A stretch of 34,185 nucleotides of DNA, from assembly GCA_964587515.1 (NCBI GenBank), contig CAZPMO010000028.1, positions 1 to 34,185 on the forward strand, written 5' to 3'. Shown here piece by piece: positions 15,897-24,520 of the stretch (position 1 is the first letter of the stretch; every line of letters begins with the position of its first letter). Under the pieces are notes generated by a model. That model did no database searches. It was given only the letters and a program-made list of their open reading frames with translations, and was not told the origin of the DNA. A program made the position numbers and the translations under genes. This stretch comes from CAZPMO01 sp964587515. GTDB taxonomy: Bacteria > Pseudomonadota > Alphaproteobacteria > MPNO01.

Positions 15897-15932
15897 ATTA
15901 CGTATTGTTCAATAAATCATATAATACGTAAT
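15897..15932. promoter_or_regulatory. Inverted repeat operator between the IclR regulator and the dioxygenase gene
   Basis: ATTACGTATT (15897-15906) and AATACGTAAT (15923-15932) are perfect 10-bp arms around a 16-base AT-rich spacer. Each arm is itself nearly symmetric around TACGTA. TATAAT at 15920-15925 overlaps the right arm, so a bound protein would cover a -10 element directed at the dioxygenase gene. The site lies 15 bases upstream of the IclR start codon and 33 upstream of the dioxygenase start codon. It is the obvious binding site for the IclR regulator, acting on both operons; which ligand relieves it is unknown. Confidence 0.75.
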
Positions 15933-15965
15933 ATCAAGTTTTGCGATCGATGAGGGAGAAAAACG

Positions 15966-17093
15966 ATGACGGGACAGGCGACAGGCCGGAACGAACAACG
16001 CGAATCGCTGAGCCGCGACGCGGCGGCGCTCAACCTGATGGAATTCTGGGAGGAGCGCGCCGATCTCGAACTTTTGCAGCCGAGGCGCGGGGCCGAGCCC
16101 TGCCTGTGGCGCTGGTCCGATATCGAGCCCCGGCTTTACGAAGCCGCGGTGATCGTGCCGCTGGAGGAAGCCGAGCGTCGGGCGCTTTTGTTCTCCAACC
16201 CCGGCCTCGCGCCGCGCCCATTCATGACCAACACGGTGTTCGGCGCCTATTCGCTCTATAATCCCGGTGAGCACGCGCCGGTGCATCGCCATACGCCGTC
16301 GGCCAGCCGCATGCTGCTGGAAGGCGAGGGGGCCTACACCACGGTGGAGGGCGAAAAATGCACCATGCATCGCGGCGATCTGATCCTCACCCCCAACGGC
16401 ACCTGGCACGATCACGGCAATGACGGCGGCGCGCCGATCATCTGGATGGACGTGCTCGATCTGCCGCTGGTCGAGGCGCTGAATTCCACGGTGTTCGAAT
16501 TCGACTACGCCGAAACCGATCAGCAATCGAATACCGGCGAGGAAATGCCGCGCACCACCCAATCCATCCGCCATCCTCACGACCATTCGCAAAATCTCTA
16601 CGGCGGCGGCGGGCTGAAACCGGTCTTCGTCGACCATGAACGCGGCATTACCCCCCATTCCCCCATGTTCGTCTATCGCGCCGAGAACACCCGCGAGCAG
16701 CTCGACCGGCTGCGCGACTATGACGGCAGCCCTTACGACGGCATCATCGTGGAGTTCTGCGACCCGGCGACCGGCGCCTCCGTGATGCCCACATTGTCCT
16801 ACACCGCGCAGCTTCTGCGGCCCGGCGAGCACACCCGGTCCCATCGCCACACCGCCAACGCGATCTACTGCGTCATCGAGGGCGAGGGTCATACCGAGGT
16901 CGACGGCAAGCGTCTTGAATGGACGCGCAACGATGCGTTCTGCGTGCCGGCCTGGATGTGGCACGAGCATGTCAACGGCGACAGCGATGCGGTACTCTAT
17001 TCCGTCACGGACGCGCCGACGCTGAAGAAGCTCGGCCTCTATCGTGAAGATGGAAAGACGCCGGACGGCGAGGTGGTTCGCCTTTCCGGATAG
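15966..17093 (+). CDS. gtdA: Gentisate 1,2-dioxygenase-like bicupin
   Basis: This 375-residue double-cupin protein belongs to the gentisate / 1-hydroxy-2-naphthoate / salicylate 1,2-dioxygenase family, which opens a hydroxylated aromatic ring next to the carboxylate using Fe(II) and O2. Cupin 1 shows GEHAPVHRHTPSASR, with His107 and His109, and NGTWHDHGN, with His148: the expected iron ligands. Cupin 2 also keeps GEHTRSHRHTANAIY and WMWHEHVN. GAGGGAGAA upstream is a strong ribosome binding site for the ATG at 15966. The rest of a gentisate pathway (maleylpyruvate isomerase, fumarylpyruvate hydrolase) is not nearby. Instead, efflux genes follow 12 bases downstream. The exact ring substrate is open. 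Confidence 0.85.
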   Translation: MTGQATGRNEQRESLSRDAAALNLMEFWEERADLELLQPRRGAEPCLWRWSDIEPRLYEAAVIVPLEEAERRALLFSNPGLAPRPFMTNTVFGAYSLYNPGEHAPVHRHTPSASRMLLEGEGAYTTVEGEKCTMHRGDLILTPNGTWHDHGNDGGAPIIWMDVLDLPLVEALNSTVFEFDYAETDQQSNTGEEMPRTTQSIRHPHDHSQNLYGGGGLKPVFVDHERGITPHSPMFVYRAENTREQLDRLRDYDGSPYDGIIVEFCDPATGASVMPTLSYTAQLLRPGEHTRSHRHTANAIYCVIEGEGHTEVDGKRLEWTRNDAFCVPAWMWHEHVNGDSDAVLYSVTDAPTLKKLGLYREDGKTPDGEVVRLSG

Positions 17094-17105
17094 GAATTGC
17101 GGGAT

Positions 17106-18500
17106 TTGAGCGAAGGCACGGGCGGCGGACTCTGGAGCAAGGTTTGGGTGCGGCGGTTGGCCATTATCCCGCCGCTGCTGATCGGCGTCGGCGTGGTGGC
17201 GCTGGCGGTGGGTGGCCGCGAACCGCCGCGCCAGACCTTTACCGAGCGTGTCACCAGCGTCCGCGCGATCTCGGTTCCCAAAATCGTGTTGTCGCCGCGC
17301 GCGGTCGGGTACGGCACCGTTTCCGCGGGACGCGACTGGAAGGCGGTGGCCCAGGTCGACGGCCGCGCGATCGAGAAGCACCAGCGGCTCGAGACCGGTG
17401 AAATCATCGCCACCGGCGAGGTGCTGCTGAAGATCGACGCCGCCGATTACCAGCTCGCGCTGGCCGAGATCGAGGCCAATTTGAGCGGCGCCAAGGCGGA
17501 GATCGCGGAACTCGACGCGCGTCGCGCGAACTTCAAGAGCTCCATCGACATCGAACGCCGTAAGCTTGAGATCGGCGAGCGCGATCTCAAGCGCAAGCGG
17601 CGGCTTCTGGCGCGCGGCAATATCTCGCCGTCGCAGGTCGATCGAGAGCAGCAGAACCTGCTGGCCGACCGGCAGCGCCTCCAGGAACTCATAAACGCGC
17701 TCAGCCTGATCCCGGCCCAGCGCGGCGTGCTTCAGGCCAAGCTGGCGCAGTACCGGGCGCGCCGCGAAATCGCCCGGCTTGACCTCGCGCGGACCACGAT
17801 CACCGCGCCGTTTCCGCTGCGTGTCGGACCGGTGAACGTCGAAACCGCGCAATTCGTGCGCAAGGGCGAAATCCTCACCGAGGGCAGCGGAATCGCGGTC
17901 GCCGAAATCGCGGCCCAGTTCACCATCGACCGCCTGTTCCCCCTGATCCCACCGGAATTCGATCCGTCCTCGATCACGGTGGAGACCCTCGGCACCATCC
18001 AGCACCGCCTTGCCTTCGAGGCGGTAGTGCGCATGCGCTCCGGCCGGCTGGAATCGACGTGGAAAGCGCGGTTCTCGCGGCTGGGCGATACCATCGACCC
18101 CGGGACCCGGACCATCGGCGTCATCGTCGCGGTGGACGAGCCCTACCGCAAGGCGCGGCCCGGCCTGCGCCCCGCCTTGATCCGGGGCATGTTCGTCGAG
18201 GTCGAGCTGCGCGGCGCGCCGCGCCCCGATATTCTGGTCGCGCCGCGCGCCGCGCTGCATGGCGGCGACGGCAGCGCGGCGATCGTTTACGTCATCGACG
18301 AAAAGAAACGCCTGCGCCGGCGCAAGGTAAAAATCGGGCTGGAGCAGGCCGATTTCGTGACGATCACCGGTGGTCTCGCCGAGGGCGAGCGCATCGTGAT
18401 TTCGGATCCGATTCCAGCGATCGACGGCATGCTGGTGAAGGCCGTCGCCGACGAGGCGGCGGCGGCGCGGCTGGTGACACAGGCGACCGGCGTAAAATGA
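17106..18500 (+). CDS. RND efflux periplasmic adaptor (membrane fusion protein)
   Basis: The protein is 464 residues from the TTG at 17106. It has one N-terminal membrane anchor (VRRLAIIPPLLIGVGVVALA), a split biotinyl-lipoyl-like domain (WKAVAQVDGRAIEKHQRLETG, later TITAPFPLRVGPVNVE), a long alpha-helical hairpin between them (about residues 120-220, with KLEIGERDLKRKRRLLARG) and beta-barrel/membrane-proximal domains. It links an inner-membrane RND pump to an outer-membrane channel. I prefer the TTG at 17106 (MSEGTGGGLW) to one at 17097, because GGAA (17093-17096) is then nine bases upstream. It follows the dioxygenase gene by 12 bases, and its stop codon overlaps the pump start as ATGA. No TolC-type gene is in the window. 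Confidence 0.88.
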   Translation: MSEGTGGGLWSKVWVRRLAIIPPLLIGVGVVALAVGGREPPRQTFTERVTSVRAISVPKIVLSPRAVGYGTVSAGRDWKAVAQVDGRAIEKHQRLETGEIIATGEVLLKIDAADYQLALAEIEANLSGAKAEIAELDARRANFKSSIDIERRKLEIGERDLKRKRRLLARGNISPSQVDREQQNLLADRQRLQELINALSLIPAQRGVLQAKLAQYRARREIARLDLARTTITAPFPLRVGPVNVETAQFVRKGEILTEGSGIAVAEIAAQFTIDRLFPLIPPEFDPSSITVETLGTIQHRLAFEAVVRMRSGRLESTWKARFSRLGDTIDPGTRTIGVIVAVDEPYRKARPGLRPALIRGMFVEVELRGAPRPDILVAPRAALHGGDGSAAIVYVIDEKKRLRRRKVKIGLEQADFVTITGGLAEGERIVISDPIPAIDGMLVKAVADEAAAARLVTQATGVK

Positions 18501-21500
18501 TCCGCTATTTCGCAGGCCATCCGACGGCGGCGAACCTGATGATGGCGGCGATTCTGATCATGGGCGCGGTATCGATGCTGTCGCTGAAGCGCGAAACTTT
18601 TCCCGACATCCCGCCCGATGAAATCCAGGTCGCGATCGCCTATCCCGGCGCCGCGGCCGGCGACGTGGAAGAAGCCATCTGCCGCCGCATAGAGGATGCC
18701 GTCGACAAGGTGACCGATGTGGGCGAGGTGCGTTGCGAGGCGCACGAGAGCATCGCGACCGCCATTGTCGAGATGCGCGAGGGCGGCAATTTCGACGGGC
18801 TGCTCGCCGAGGTAAAGACCGAGATCGACGCGATCGACGATTTTCCGGCCGAGGTCGAGACACCCTCGGTGCGTCAGCTCGGGCGCACCGATTTCGTCGC
18901 TTCCATGGCGGTGGCCGGACCCATGGGCGCGTCCGATCTCAAGGCCTACGCCGAATCGCTCAAGGTGCGGCTGCGCCGCATCGACGGCGTCAGCGGCGTC
19001 GATCTGAAAGGGTTTTCCGATCATCAGATCCGGGTCGAAATTCGGGCCCAGACCATGCGCCGCTATGGGTTGAGCGTTGCCGACATCGCGCGCACCGTCG
19101 GACGCCAGAGCGTCGATCGTCCGGCCGGCACCATCGAAGGCGCGAGCCGGGACGTGCTGCTGCGTTTCGACGATGCGCGCCGCAGCGCGGCCGAACTTCG
19201 CGACCTGTTCGTGGTCGGCGGCATCGGCGGCGCGGCGATCCGCCTCGGCGATATCGCGCGGGTCAGCGATCTTTTCGAAAAGCCCGAGGAATCCATTCTG
19301 TTCAACGGCCAACGCGCGGCCGTCATGATCATCAACAAGGGCAAGACCGCCGATACGCTGGACGTGATCGGCGCTATCAAGCAGTTCGTGAGCGACGAGC
19401 GGGCCCGCGCGCCGACCGAGGTCCAGATCGCGGTGACCCAGGATATCGCATCCATCGTTCGCGACCGGCTCAACATGCTGGTGCGCAATGGCGCCTCCGG
19501 CCTGGTGCTGGTGCTGATCACGCTGACCCTGTTTTTCTCGTTCCGGTTTTCGTTCTGGGTGGCGGTCGGGCTGCCGGTCTCGTTCGCCGGCGCGATCTTC
19601 GGCATGTCGTTGATCGGCTATTCGTTCGACATGATCACCATGGTCGCGCTGCTGATCGCGATCGGAATCCTGGTCGACGACGCCATCGTGATCTCGGAGA
19701 ACATCGCGACCCATTACCGCAACGGAAAGTCGCGCCTCGACGCCGCGGTCGACGGCACGCGCGAGGTCATGCCCGGCGTGCTGGCCTCGTTCGCGACCAC
19801 GGTGGTGGTTTTCGGGCCGCTGGCGTTTCTCTCCGGCGATATCGGTTCGATCCTGAAGGTGCTGCCGGTGGTGCTGATACTGACGCTCGCGGTAAGCCTC
19901 GCCGAGGCGTTCCTGATCCTGCCCAACCATCTCGGCCATTCGTTGGCCGCGCGCGGCGGCGGCATGGGCGTTGCGCTGCGCGACCGGGTCGACGGCGCGG
20001 TGACCTGGTTGCGCGAACGCGTGGTCGGCCCGCTGGTCGATGCGGCGGTGGCGTGGCGCTATCTCACCGTGGGGGTCGCGGTGATGCTGGTGCTGGGCTC
20101 GGTCGCCATGGTGGCCGGCGGTGGGCTGAAGTTCCGCGCCTTCCCCGACCTCGACGGCGACGTCGCCGAGGCGCGCATTTTGATGCCGCAGGGCACGCCG
20201 CTGGCGCGCACCCGGGACGCGGTCGGCCACGTGATCGCCGCGCTGCGCCGTGTCGAGGGCGGGAGCGCGCCGGAAAATCCGGGCGATTCGCCGCTGGTGC
20301 GCAATGTGTCGGTGCATTTCGCCAAGAACATCGACGCCTTCGAGACCGGCCCCCATGTGGCGACCGTCAGCGTTGATCTGCTGAGCGCCGAATTGCGCGC
20401 CGTGACCATGGATGAATTTCTCGCGAAGTGGCGCGCCGAGACCGGCGCCATTGAGGACGCGGTGAGCCTGAAATTCACCGATTTCACCCTCGGGCCGGGT
20501 GGGCTCGCCATCCATATCCGCCTGATGGGCGACGATCTTACCCGCCTCGGCGCGGCGGCGCGCGACCTGAAAAACTGGCTCGCCGCTTATCACGGCGTGG
20601 TCGATCTCGACGATGATCTGCGGCCCGGCAAGCCCGAAATGCGGGTCGCGCTGCGCGAACGCGCGCTGGCGCTGGGGCTGGAGGCCGAGACCATCGCGTC
20701 GCAGCTTCGCGCCGCGTTCTTCGGCCGGACCGCCGCGGAAATCCAGGTCGGGCCGGAATCCTACGAGATCGACGTGCGCCTCGATGCCCGCGACCGCGAC
20801 AGCCTCGACGATTTACGGTCCTTCACCATCATTACCGGCGACGGTGGCGTGGTGCCGCTGGGCGCCGTGGCGACGCTGCGCCACGACCGGGGATTCGCGC
20901 GGATCAACCGGGTCGATGGGTTGCGCACCGTGACCTTGCGGGGCGATGTCGACTCCGCGCGCGCCAACGCCGCCGACATCCTCGGCGACATGCGCGCGCG
21001 CTTCCTGCCCGATCTGCTGGCGCGCTATCCCGGCCTCAGCGTCGATTTCGAGGGACAGGCGAAGGAGGGGTCCACCGCGCAAAAATCGATGATGCGCGGT
21101 TTCGGGCTCGGTCTCGTTTGCGTCTTCCTGCTTCTCGGCTTCCTGTTTCGCTCCTATGTGGAGCCCCTGGCGGTGATCGTCGCCATACCCATGGCCCTGA
21201 TCGGCGTGGTCTGGGGCCATGTGCTGATGGGGCTCGATTTGTCGATGCCGTCCATGATGGGGTTCGTTTCGCTGGCCGGCGTGGTGGTCAACAACTCCAT
21301 CCTGCTGGTGCTGTTCATCCGGCTCGCGAGCGCGGATGGCGAACCGGTGGACGACGCGGTGCGCGCCGCGCCGCGCCGCCGTTTCCGGGCGATCGTGCTG
21401 ACCAGCCTGACCACGGTGATGGGCATGCTGCCGCTGTTGAGCGAAACCAGCCTCCAGGCCCAGGTGCTGAAGCCGCTGATCACCAGCCTGGTGTTCGGGA

Positions 21501-21631
21501 TGGTGTCTTCGACCGTGATGGTCCTGTTTCTGGTTCCCGCCGCCTATCGGATCATCCACGATTTCCGCCACGAACGCCCCGGGCGGGAAACGGGCCGGGA
21601 ATCTGGCGTGGGCGCGGCCGCCCCGGTATAA
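18497..21631 (+). CDS. RND family efflux pump permease
   Basis: This 1044-residue protein has the full length of the AcrB/MexB-type RND superfamily. It has the N-terminal helix MIRYFAGHPTAANLMMAAIL and the classic FPDI and AYPGAAAGDVEEAI porter-domain start. Two blocks of membrane helices each begin with an RND-type segment (helix 4 with ALLIAIGILVDDAIVISENI, and the second half with MMGFVSLAGVVVNNSILLVL). The paired DD in helix 4 is consistent with proton-motive-force-driven export. ATGA overlap with the adaptor gene shows translational coupling. Cotranscription with an aromatic-ring dioxygenase suggests export of an aromatic acid or a related toxic compound; that is inference. Confidence 0.93.
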   Translation: MIRYFAGHPTAANLMMAAILIMGAVSMLSLKRETFPDIPPDEIQVAIAYPGAAAGDVEEAICRRIEDAVDKVTDVGEVRCEAHESIATAIVEMREGGNFDGLLAEVKTEIDAIDDFPAEVETPSVRQLGRTDFVASMAVAGPMGASDLKAYAESLKVRLRRIDGVSGVDLKGFSDHQIRVEIRAQTMRRYGLSVADIARTVGRQSVDRPAGTIEGASRDVLLRFDDARRSAAELRDLFVVGGIGGAAIRLGDIARVSDLFEKPEESILFNGQRAAVMIINKGKTADTLDVIGAIKQFVSDERARAPTEVQIAVTQDIASIVRDRLNMLVRNGASGLVLVLITLTLFFSFRFSFWVAVGLPVSFAGAIFGMSLIGYSFDMITMVALLIAIGILVDDAIVISENIATHYRNGKSRLDAAVDGTREVMPGVLASFATTVVVFGPLAFLSGDIGSILKVLPVVLILTLAVSLAEAFLILPNHLGHSLAARGGGMGVALRDRVDGAVTWLRERVVGPLVDAAVAWRYLTVGVAVMLVLGSVAMVAGGGLKFRAFPDLDGDVAEARILMPQGTPLARTRDAVGHVIAALRRVEGGSAPENPGDSPLVRNVSVHFAKNIDAFETGPHVATVSVDLLSAELRAVTMDEFLAKWRAETGAIEDAVSLKFTDFTLGPGGLAIHIRLMGDDLTRLGAAARDLKNWLAAYHGVVDLDDDLRPGKPEMRVALRERALALGLEAETIASQLRAAFFGRTAAEIQVGPESYEIDVRLDARDRDSLDDLRSFTIITGDGGVVPLGAVATLRHDRGFARINRVDGLRTVTLRGDVDSARANAADILGDMRARFLPDLLARYPGLSVDFEGQAKEGSTAQKSMMRGFGLGLVCVFLLLGFLFRSYVEPLAVIVAIPMALIGVVWGHVLMGLDLSMPSMMGFVSLAGVVVNNSILLVLFIRLASADGEPVDDAVRAAPRRRFRAIVLTSLTTVMGMLPLLSETSLQAQVLKPLITSLVFGMVSSTVMVLFLVPAAYRIIHDFRHERPGRETGRESGVGAAAPV

Positions 21632-21658
21632 TCGCCGCAAAAGACCGGGACAAAAGCG

Positions 21659-22471
21659 ATGATCGATCCGTATGAGACGCTCGGTATCCCCCGCGAAGCG
21701 ACGCTGGGGGAAATCAAGCAGGCCTATCGCAAGCTCGCCAAGGAGCTGCATCCGGATATGAATCCGGACAACGAGGCGGCGGCCGAGCGTTTCAAGGATG
21801 TCTCGACCGCTTACGACATCCTCAGCGATCCGGAAAAGCGCGCCTATCACGAACGCGCCCGCAGCATGTGGGGCGGCGGCGCCAACGGCTTCGGCGGGCC
21901 GCGCGGCACCCCCGATGAGGACATCTTCGACGACGGGTTCGGCAAGGGCGACAGCTTCGCCGATCTGTTCGGCGACATCGCCGGCAACCGGCGTGGGCGC
22001 GGCGGCACCTCGATGATCATTCCCGGCGAGGACATGGCCGAGATTCTGAAGATGCCGTTCGTCGAGGCCGCGGTCGGCGCCATCAAACGCATCACGCTGG
22101 TAACGCAAGTCGAGATCGACGTGCAGGTTCCCGCCGGCATCGCCGACGGCGACACGATCACCATACCCGGGCGCGGCTTTCCCGGCATGGGCGGCGCGCC
22201 GCCCGGCGATCTCAACGTCATCGTCGAAATCGAACCCCACGAGAAGCTCAGCCGCGACGTATTCAGCGTGCGCATGACCCTCGAGGTGAGCGAAGCCGAG
22301 GCGCGCGACGGCGTCCGCGTGATGGTGCCGACCATCGGCGGCGAGCTCGCCCTCGAAGTGCCGCCCGGCGCGCAAGCGGGCGACGAGCTAACACTCGAAC
22401 GCATGGGATTCCGCGACCCGGTCTCCGGCCGGCGCGGCGATCAGATCGTCACCGTTGCGATAGGGGACTAA
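21659..22471 (+). CDS. J-domain co-chaperone (CbpA/DnaJ type without zinc finger)
   Basis: This 270-residue protein has an N-terminal J domain (about 1-70: DPYETLGIPREATLGEIKQA, with the HPD motif in LHPDMNPDN). A Gly/Phe-rich linker follows (GGGANGFGGPRG), then a DnaJ C-terminal substrate-binding region (VQVPAGIADGDTITIPGRGF to LTLERMGFRDPVSGRRGDQI). The four CxxCxGxG zinc repeats of DnaJ are absent, as in CbpA. It would deliver clients to DnaK in the cytoplasm. It begins 27 bases after the RND pump gene; TATAAT at 21627-21632 may give it its own promoter, but the -35 is weak. The stop codon overlaps that of the convergent aldolase gene. Confidence 0.9.
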   Translation: MIDPYETLGIPREATLGEIKQAYRKLAKELHPDMNPDNEAAAERFKDVSTAYDILSDPEKRAYHERARSMWGGGANGFGGPRGTPDEDIFDDGFGKGDSFADLFGDIAGNRRGRGGTSMIIPGEDMAEILKMPFVEAAVGAIKRITLVTQVEIDVQVPAGIADGDTITIPGRGFPGMGGAPPGDLNVIVEIEPHEKLSRDVFSVRMTLEVSEAEARDGVRVMVPTIGGELALEVPPGAQAGDELTLERMGFRDPVSGRRGDQIVTVAIGD

Positions 22472-24504
22472 CGCAGCGCGGCGGCGATGTTGCCGCCGTC
22501 GACGGTCAGCACCGCGCCGGTGGTTTTCTCGGCCAGCGCGAGATCGACGAAGGCCTGGGCCACGTCTTCCGCCGTGACCTCGCGGCCCAGCAGATTGCCC
22601 TCCATGTAATCGGTCTCGCTGAGGCCGCGCGCCTTCGAACGGCTGGCGATCATGTCGTCGGTCAGCAGCCCGCTGCGGATGCGGTCGGCGTTGACCGCGT
22701 TGGCGCGAATCCCTTCGGCGCCGTGATCGAGGGCGTATTGCCGCATCAGGAACAGGGTCGCCGCCTTGGGCAGGCCGTAGGGGCCGAAATCGGGTCCCGG
22801 ATTGACCGCCTGCTTGGAGGTGTTGAACAGCAGGCAGCCGCCGGTTCCCTGCGCCCGCATCACGCCAAGCGCCGCCTGGGCGACGCGCTGGTGGCCATAG
22901 AAATTAAGCTCGAAGCTCTCGCGCAGCACCGCCTCGTCGACCTCGCCGATCTTGCCCGACCATGCGGCGCCGGCGTTGGAGACTACCATATCGACGCCGC
23001 CATGGGTCGCGGCCAGGGTTTCGAACGCGGCCGTGACGGAGCCCGGGTCGGTGACGTCGCAGACGATCGCGGCGCAACCCAGTTCGGCGGCGGCGGCGCG
23101 CGCGGCGTCGGCGTCGCGGTCCATCACCGCGACCTCGGCCCCCTGGGCCAGGAACGCGGCCGCCGTCGCGCGGCCGATGCCGGATGCGCCGCCGGTCACC
23201 GCGACGATATTGCGCGCCAACGGCTTCTCCGCCGACTTGCCCAGCTTGGCCTGTTCCAGGGACCAGTATTCCACGTCGAATATGTCGGCTTCGGGAATGC
23301 TCTCGAAATGGCCGATGGCCTCGGCGCGCGCCACCACGCGCGCGGTGGTCTCGGCGAGATCGGCGGCGATGGCGGCGGCCTTGGCGCTGGCGCCGAGGCC
23401 GAACAGCCCGAGACCGGGCACAAGGATCACCCGCGGCATGGGGTCCAGCGCGATGCGCGGCGTCGCCTGGGTGGCGTTGTTGCGTTCGAAATAGGCGCGA
23501 TACTCGGCGGCGTAGGCCGCGAGCGCCGACTGGGCGGCGTCGCGGAACCCATCCAGCGCGCCGGCGGCCGGCGCGGCCACGATCAGCGGGCGTGGCTTGG
23601 TGCGGATCACGTGATCGGGGGTGACCGGCCCGGTCTGGGCGTAGCGTGCAACCTCGGCGCCGCCCGCGAAGGCCAGCGCATCCGGCGTGTCGCGGAAGTC
23701 GAGGACCAGTCTTTTGCCGCCGCCATCGGAAACCAGGCCGCGCAGGATTGGCGCGACCGTGCTGGCTGGCGCGACGTCGCCGGGCAGCGCGGCGGCCGCG
23801 AATACGCTGGCCTTGCCGGCTTCGAGCCGCGCCTCGGCGAGGCTGACCATCTCGATCATGCGTTCGTAGGAGACGCGCGCATCGTCGGCAAACGAGAAGA
23901 TGCCGTGCTTCAACAGGATCAGCCCTTCCACATCGGGGTTCTGGCTATGAATCTCGGCGCATTTCAGGGCCAACGCGAAACCCGGCATGATATAGGGCAC
24001 CAGCGCCATGCGCGTCCCGAAGACATCGGCGCAGATGGCGTCGCCGTCGGGCTGGTCGGTCAGCGCCAGCACCGCGTCGGCGTGGGTGTGATCGACGAAT
24101 TTGTGCGGCAGGAAGGCGTGCAGCAGGGTCTCCACCGAGGGGTTCGGCGCGCTCTGGTCCAGCAGATTGGCGCGCTGGACGTTGACCATGTCCTCGTCCG
24201 AAAGCACTTTCAGGTCGATCAGCTTGCGGATCGGCTCCAGCCGCACGGCGGGCAGGCCGGGCGGTTCGATATCGCCGAGATCCCAGCCCGAGCCCTTGAC
24301 GCACAGCACATCCACCGTCTCGCCCATGATGTCGGTGGCGGTGGTCTTTACCGACGTGTTGCCGCCGCCATGCAGCACCAGCGCCGGATCTCCGCCCAGC
24401 AGCCGCGAGGTATAGACGCGCAACGCCACATCGCGGTTGACGCCCTCGCCCGCGTAGGACGCGACCATCGCCTCGGCGTCCTTATCCGACCACTGGCTCA
24501 GCAT
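22468..24504 (-). CDS. Fused class II aldolase / short-chain dehydrogenase
   Basis: This 678-residue two-domain enzyme has an N-terminal class II (zinc) aldolase domain with HGGGNTS (45-51), SVET with Glu125, HTHAD with His139 and His141, and His200 in LLKHGIFSF. The C-terminal SDR domain starts near 432, with the NAD-binding TGGASGIG (437-444), NAG, Ser563 and the YGLPK catalytic Tyr576/Lys580. Its best-known relatives are rhamnulose-1-phosphate aldolase/lactaldehyde dehydrogenase fusions. Here it is the third gene of an mtnP-mtnA operon, 16 bases after mtnA and with a strong GGGGAGAAG ribosome binding site, and no rhamnose genes are present. I infer that it cleaves 5-(methylthio)ribulose-1-phosphate, or 5-deoxyribulose-1-phosphate, to DHAP plus an aldehyde, which the SDR domain then reduces or oxidises. 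Confidence 0.88.
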   Translation of the reverse strand: MLSQWSDKDAEAMVASYAGEGVNRDVALRVYTSRLLGGDPALVLHGGGNTSVKTTATDIMGETVDVLCVKGSGWDLGDIEPPGLPAVRLEPIRKLIDLKVLSDEDMVNVQRANLLDQSAPNPSVETLLHAFLPHKFVDHTHADAVLALTDQPDGDAICADVFGTRMALVPYIMPGFALALKCAEIHSQNPDVEGLILLKHGIFSFADDARVSYERMIEMVSLAEARLEAGKASVFAAAALPGDVAPASTVAPILRGLVSDGGGKRLVLDFRDTPDALAFAGGAEVARYAQTGPVTPDHVIRTKPRPLIVAAPAAGALDGFRDAAQSALAAYAAEYRAYFERNNATQATPRIALDPMPRVILVPGLGLFGLGASAKAAAIAADLAETTARVVARAEAIGHFESIPEADIFDVEYWSLEQAKLGKSAEKPLARNIVAVTGGASGIGRATAAAFLAQGAEVAVMDRDADAARAAAAELGCAAIVCDVTDPGSVTAAFETLAATHGGVDMVVSNAGAAWSGKIGEVDEAVLRESFELNFYGHQRVAQAALGVMRAQGTGGCLLFNTSKQAVNPGPDFGPYGLPKAATLFLMRQYALDHGAEGIRANAVNADRIRSGLLTDDMIASRSKARGLSETDYMEGNLLGREVTAEDVAQAFVDLALAEKTTGAVLTVDGGNIAAALR

Positions 24505-24520
24505 TTGTTCTTCTCCCCGT

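Noticed and set aside
15909..18260. 783-residue open frame on the minus strand
   Set aside because: It is antisense to the dioxygenase and adaptor genes, has a low-complexity His/Arg/Asp/Gln-rich composition typical of shadow frames in GC-rich DNA, and shows no domain.
18287..20593. 768-residue open frame on the minus strand
   Set aside because: It is a shadow of the RND pump gene; composition is His/Asp/Arg-rich with no recognisable motif.
22468..24504. Annotation as rhamnulose-1-phosphate aldolase/lactaldehyde dehydrogenase (RhaD-type)
   Set aside because: Domain homology permits it, but no rhamnose isomerase, kinase, mutarotase or regulator is nearby, while mtnP and mtnA are in the same operon.
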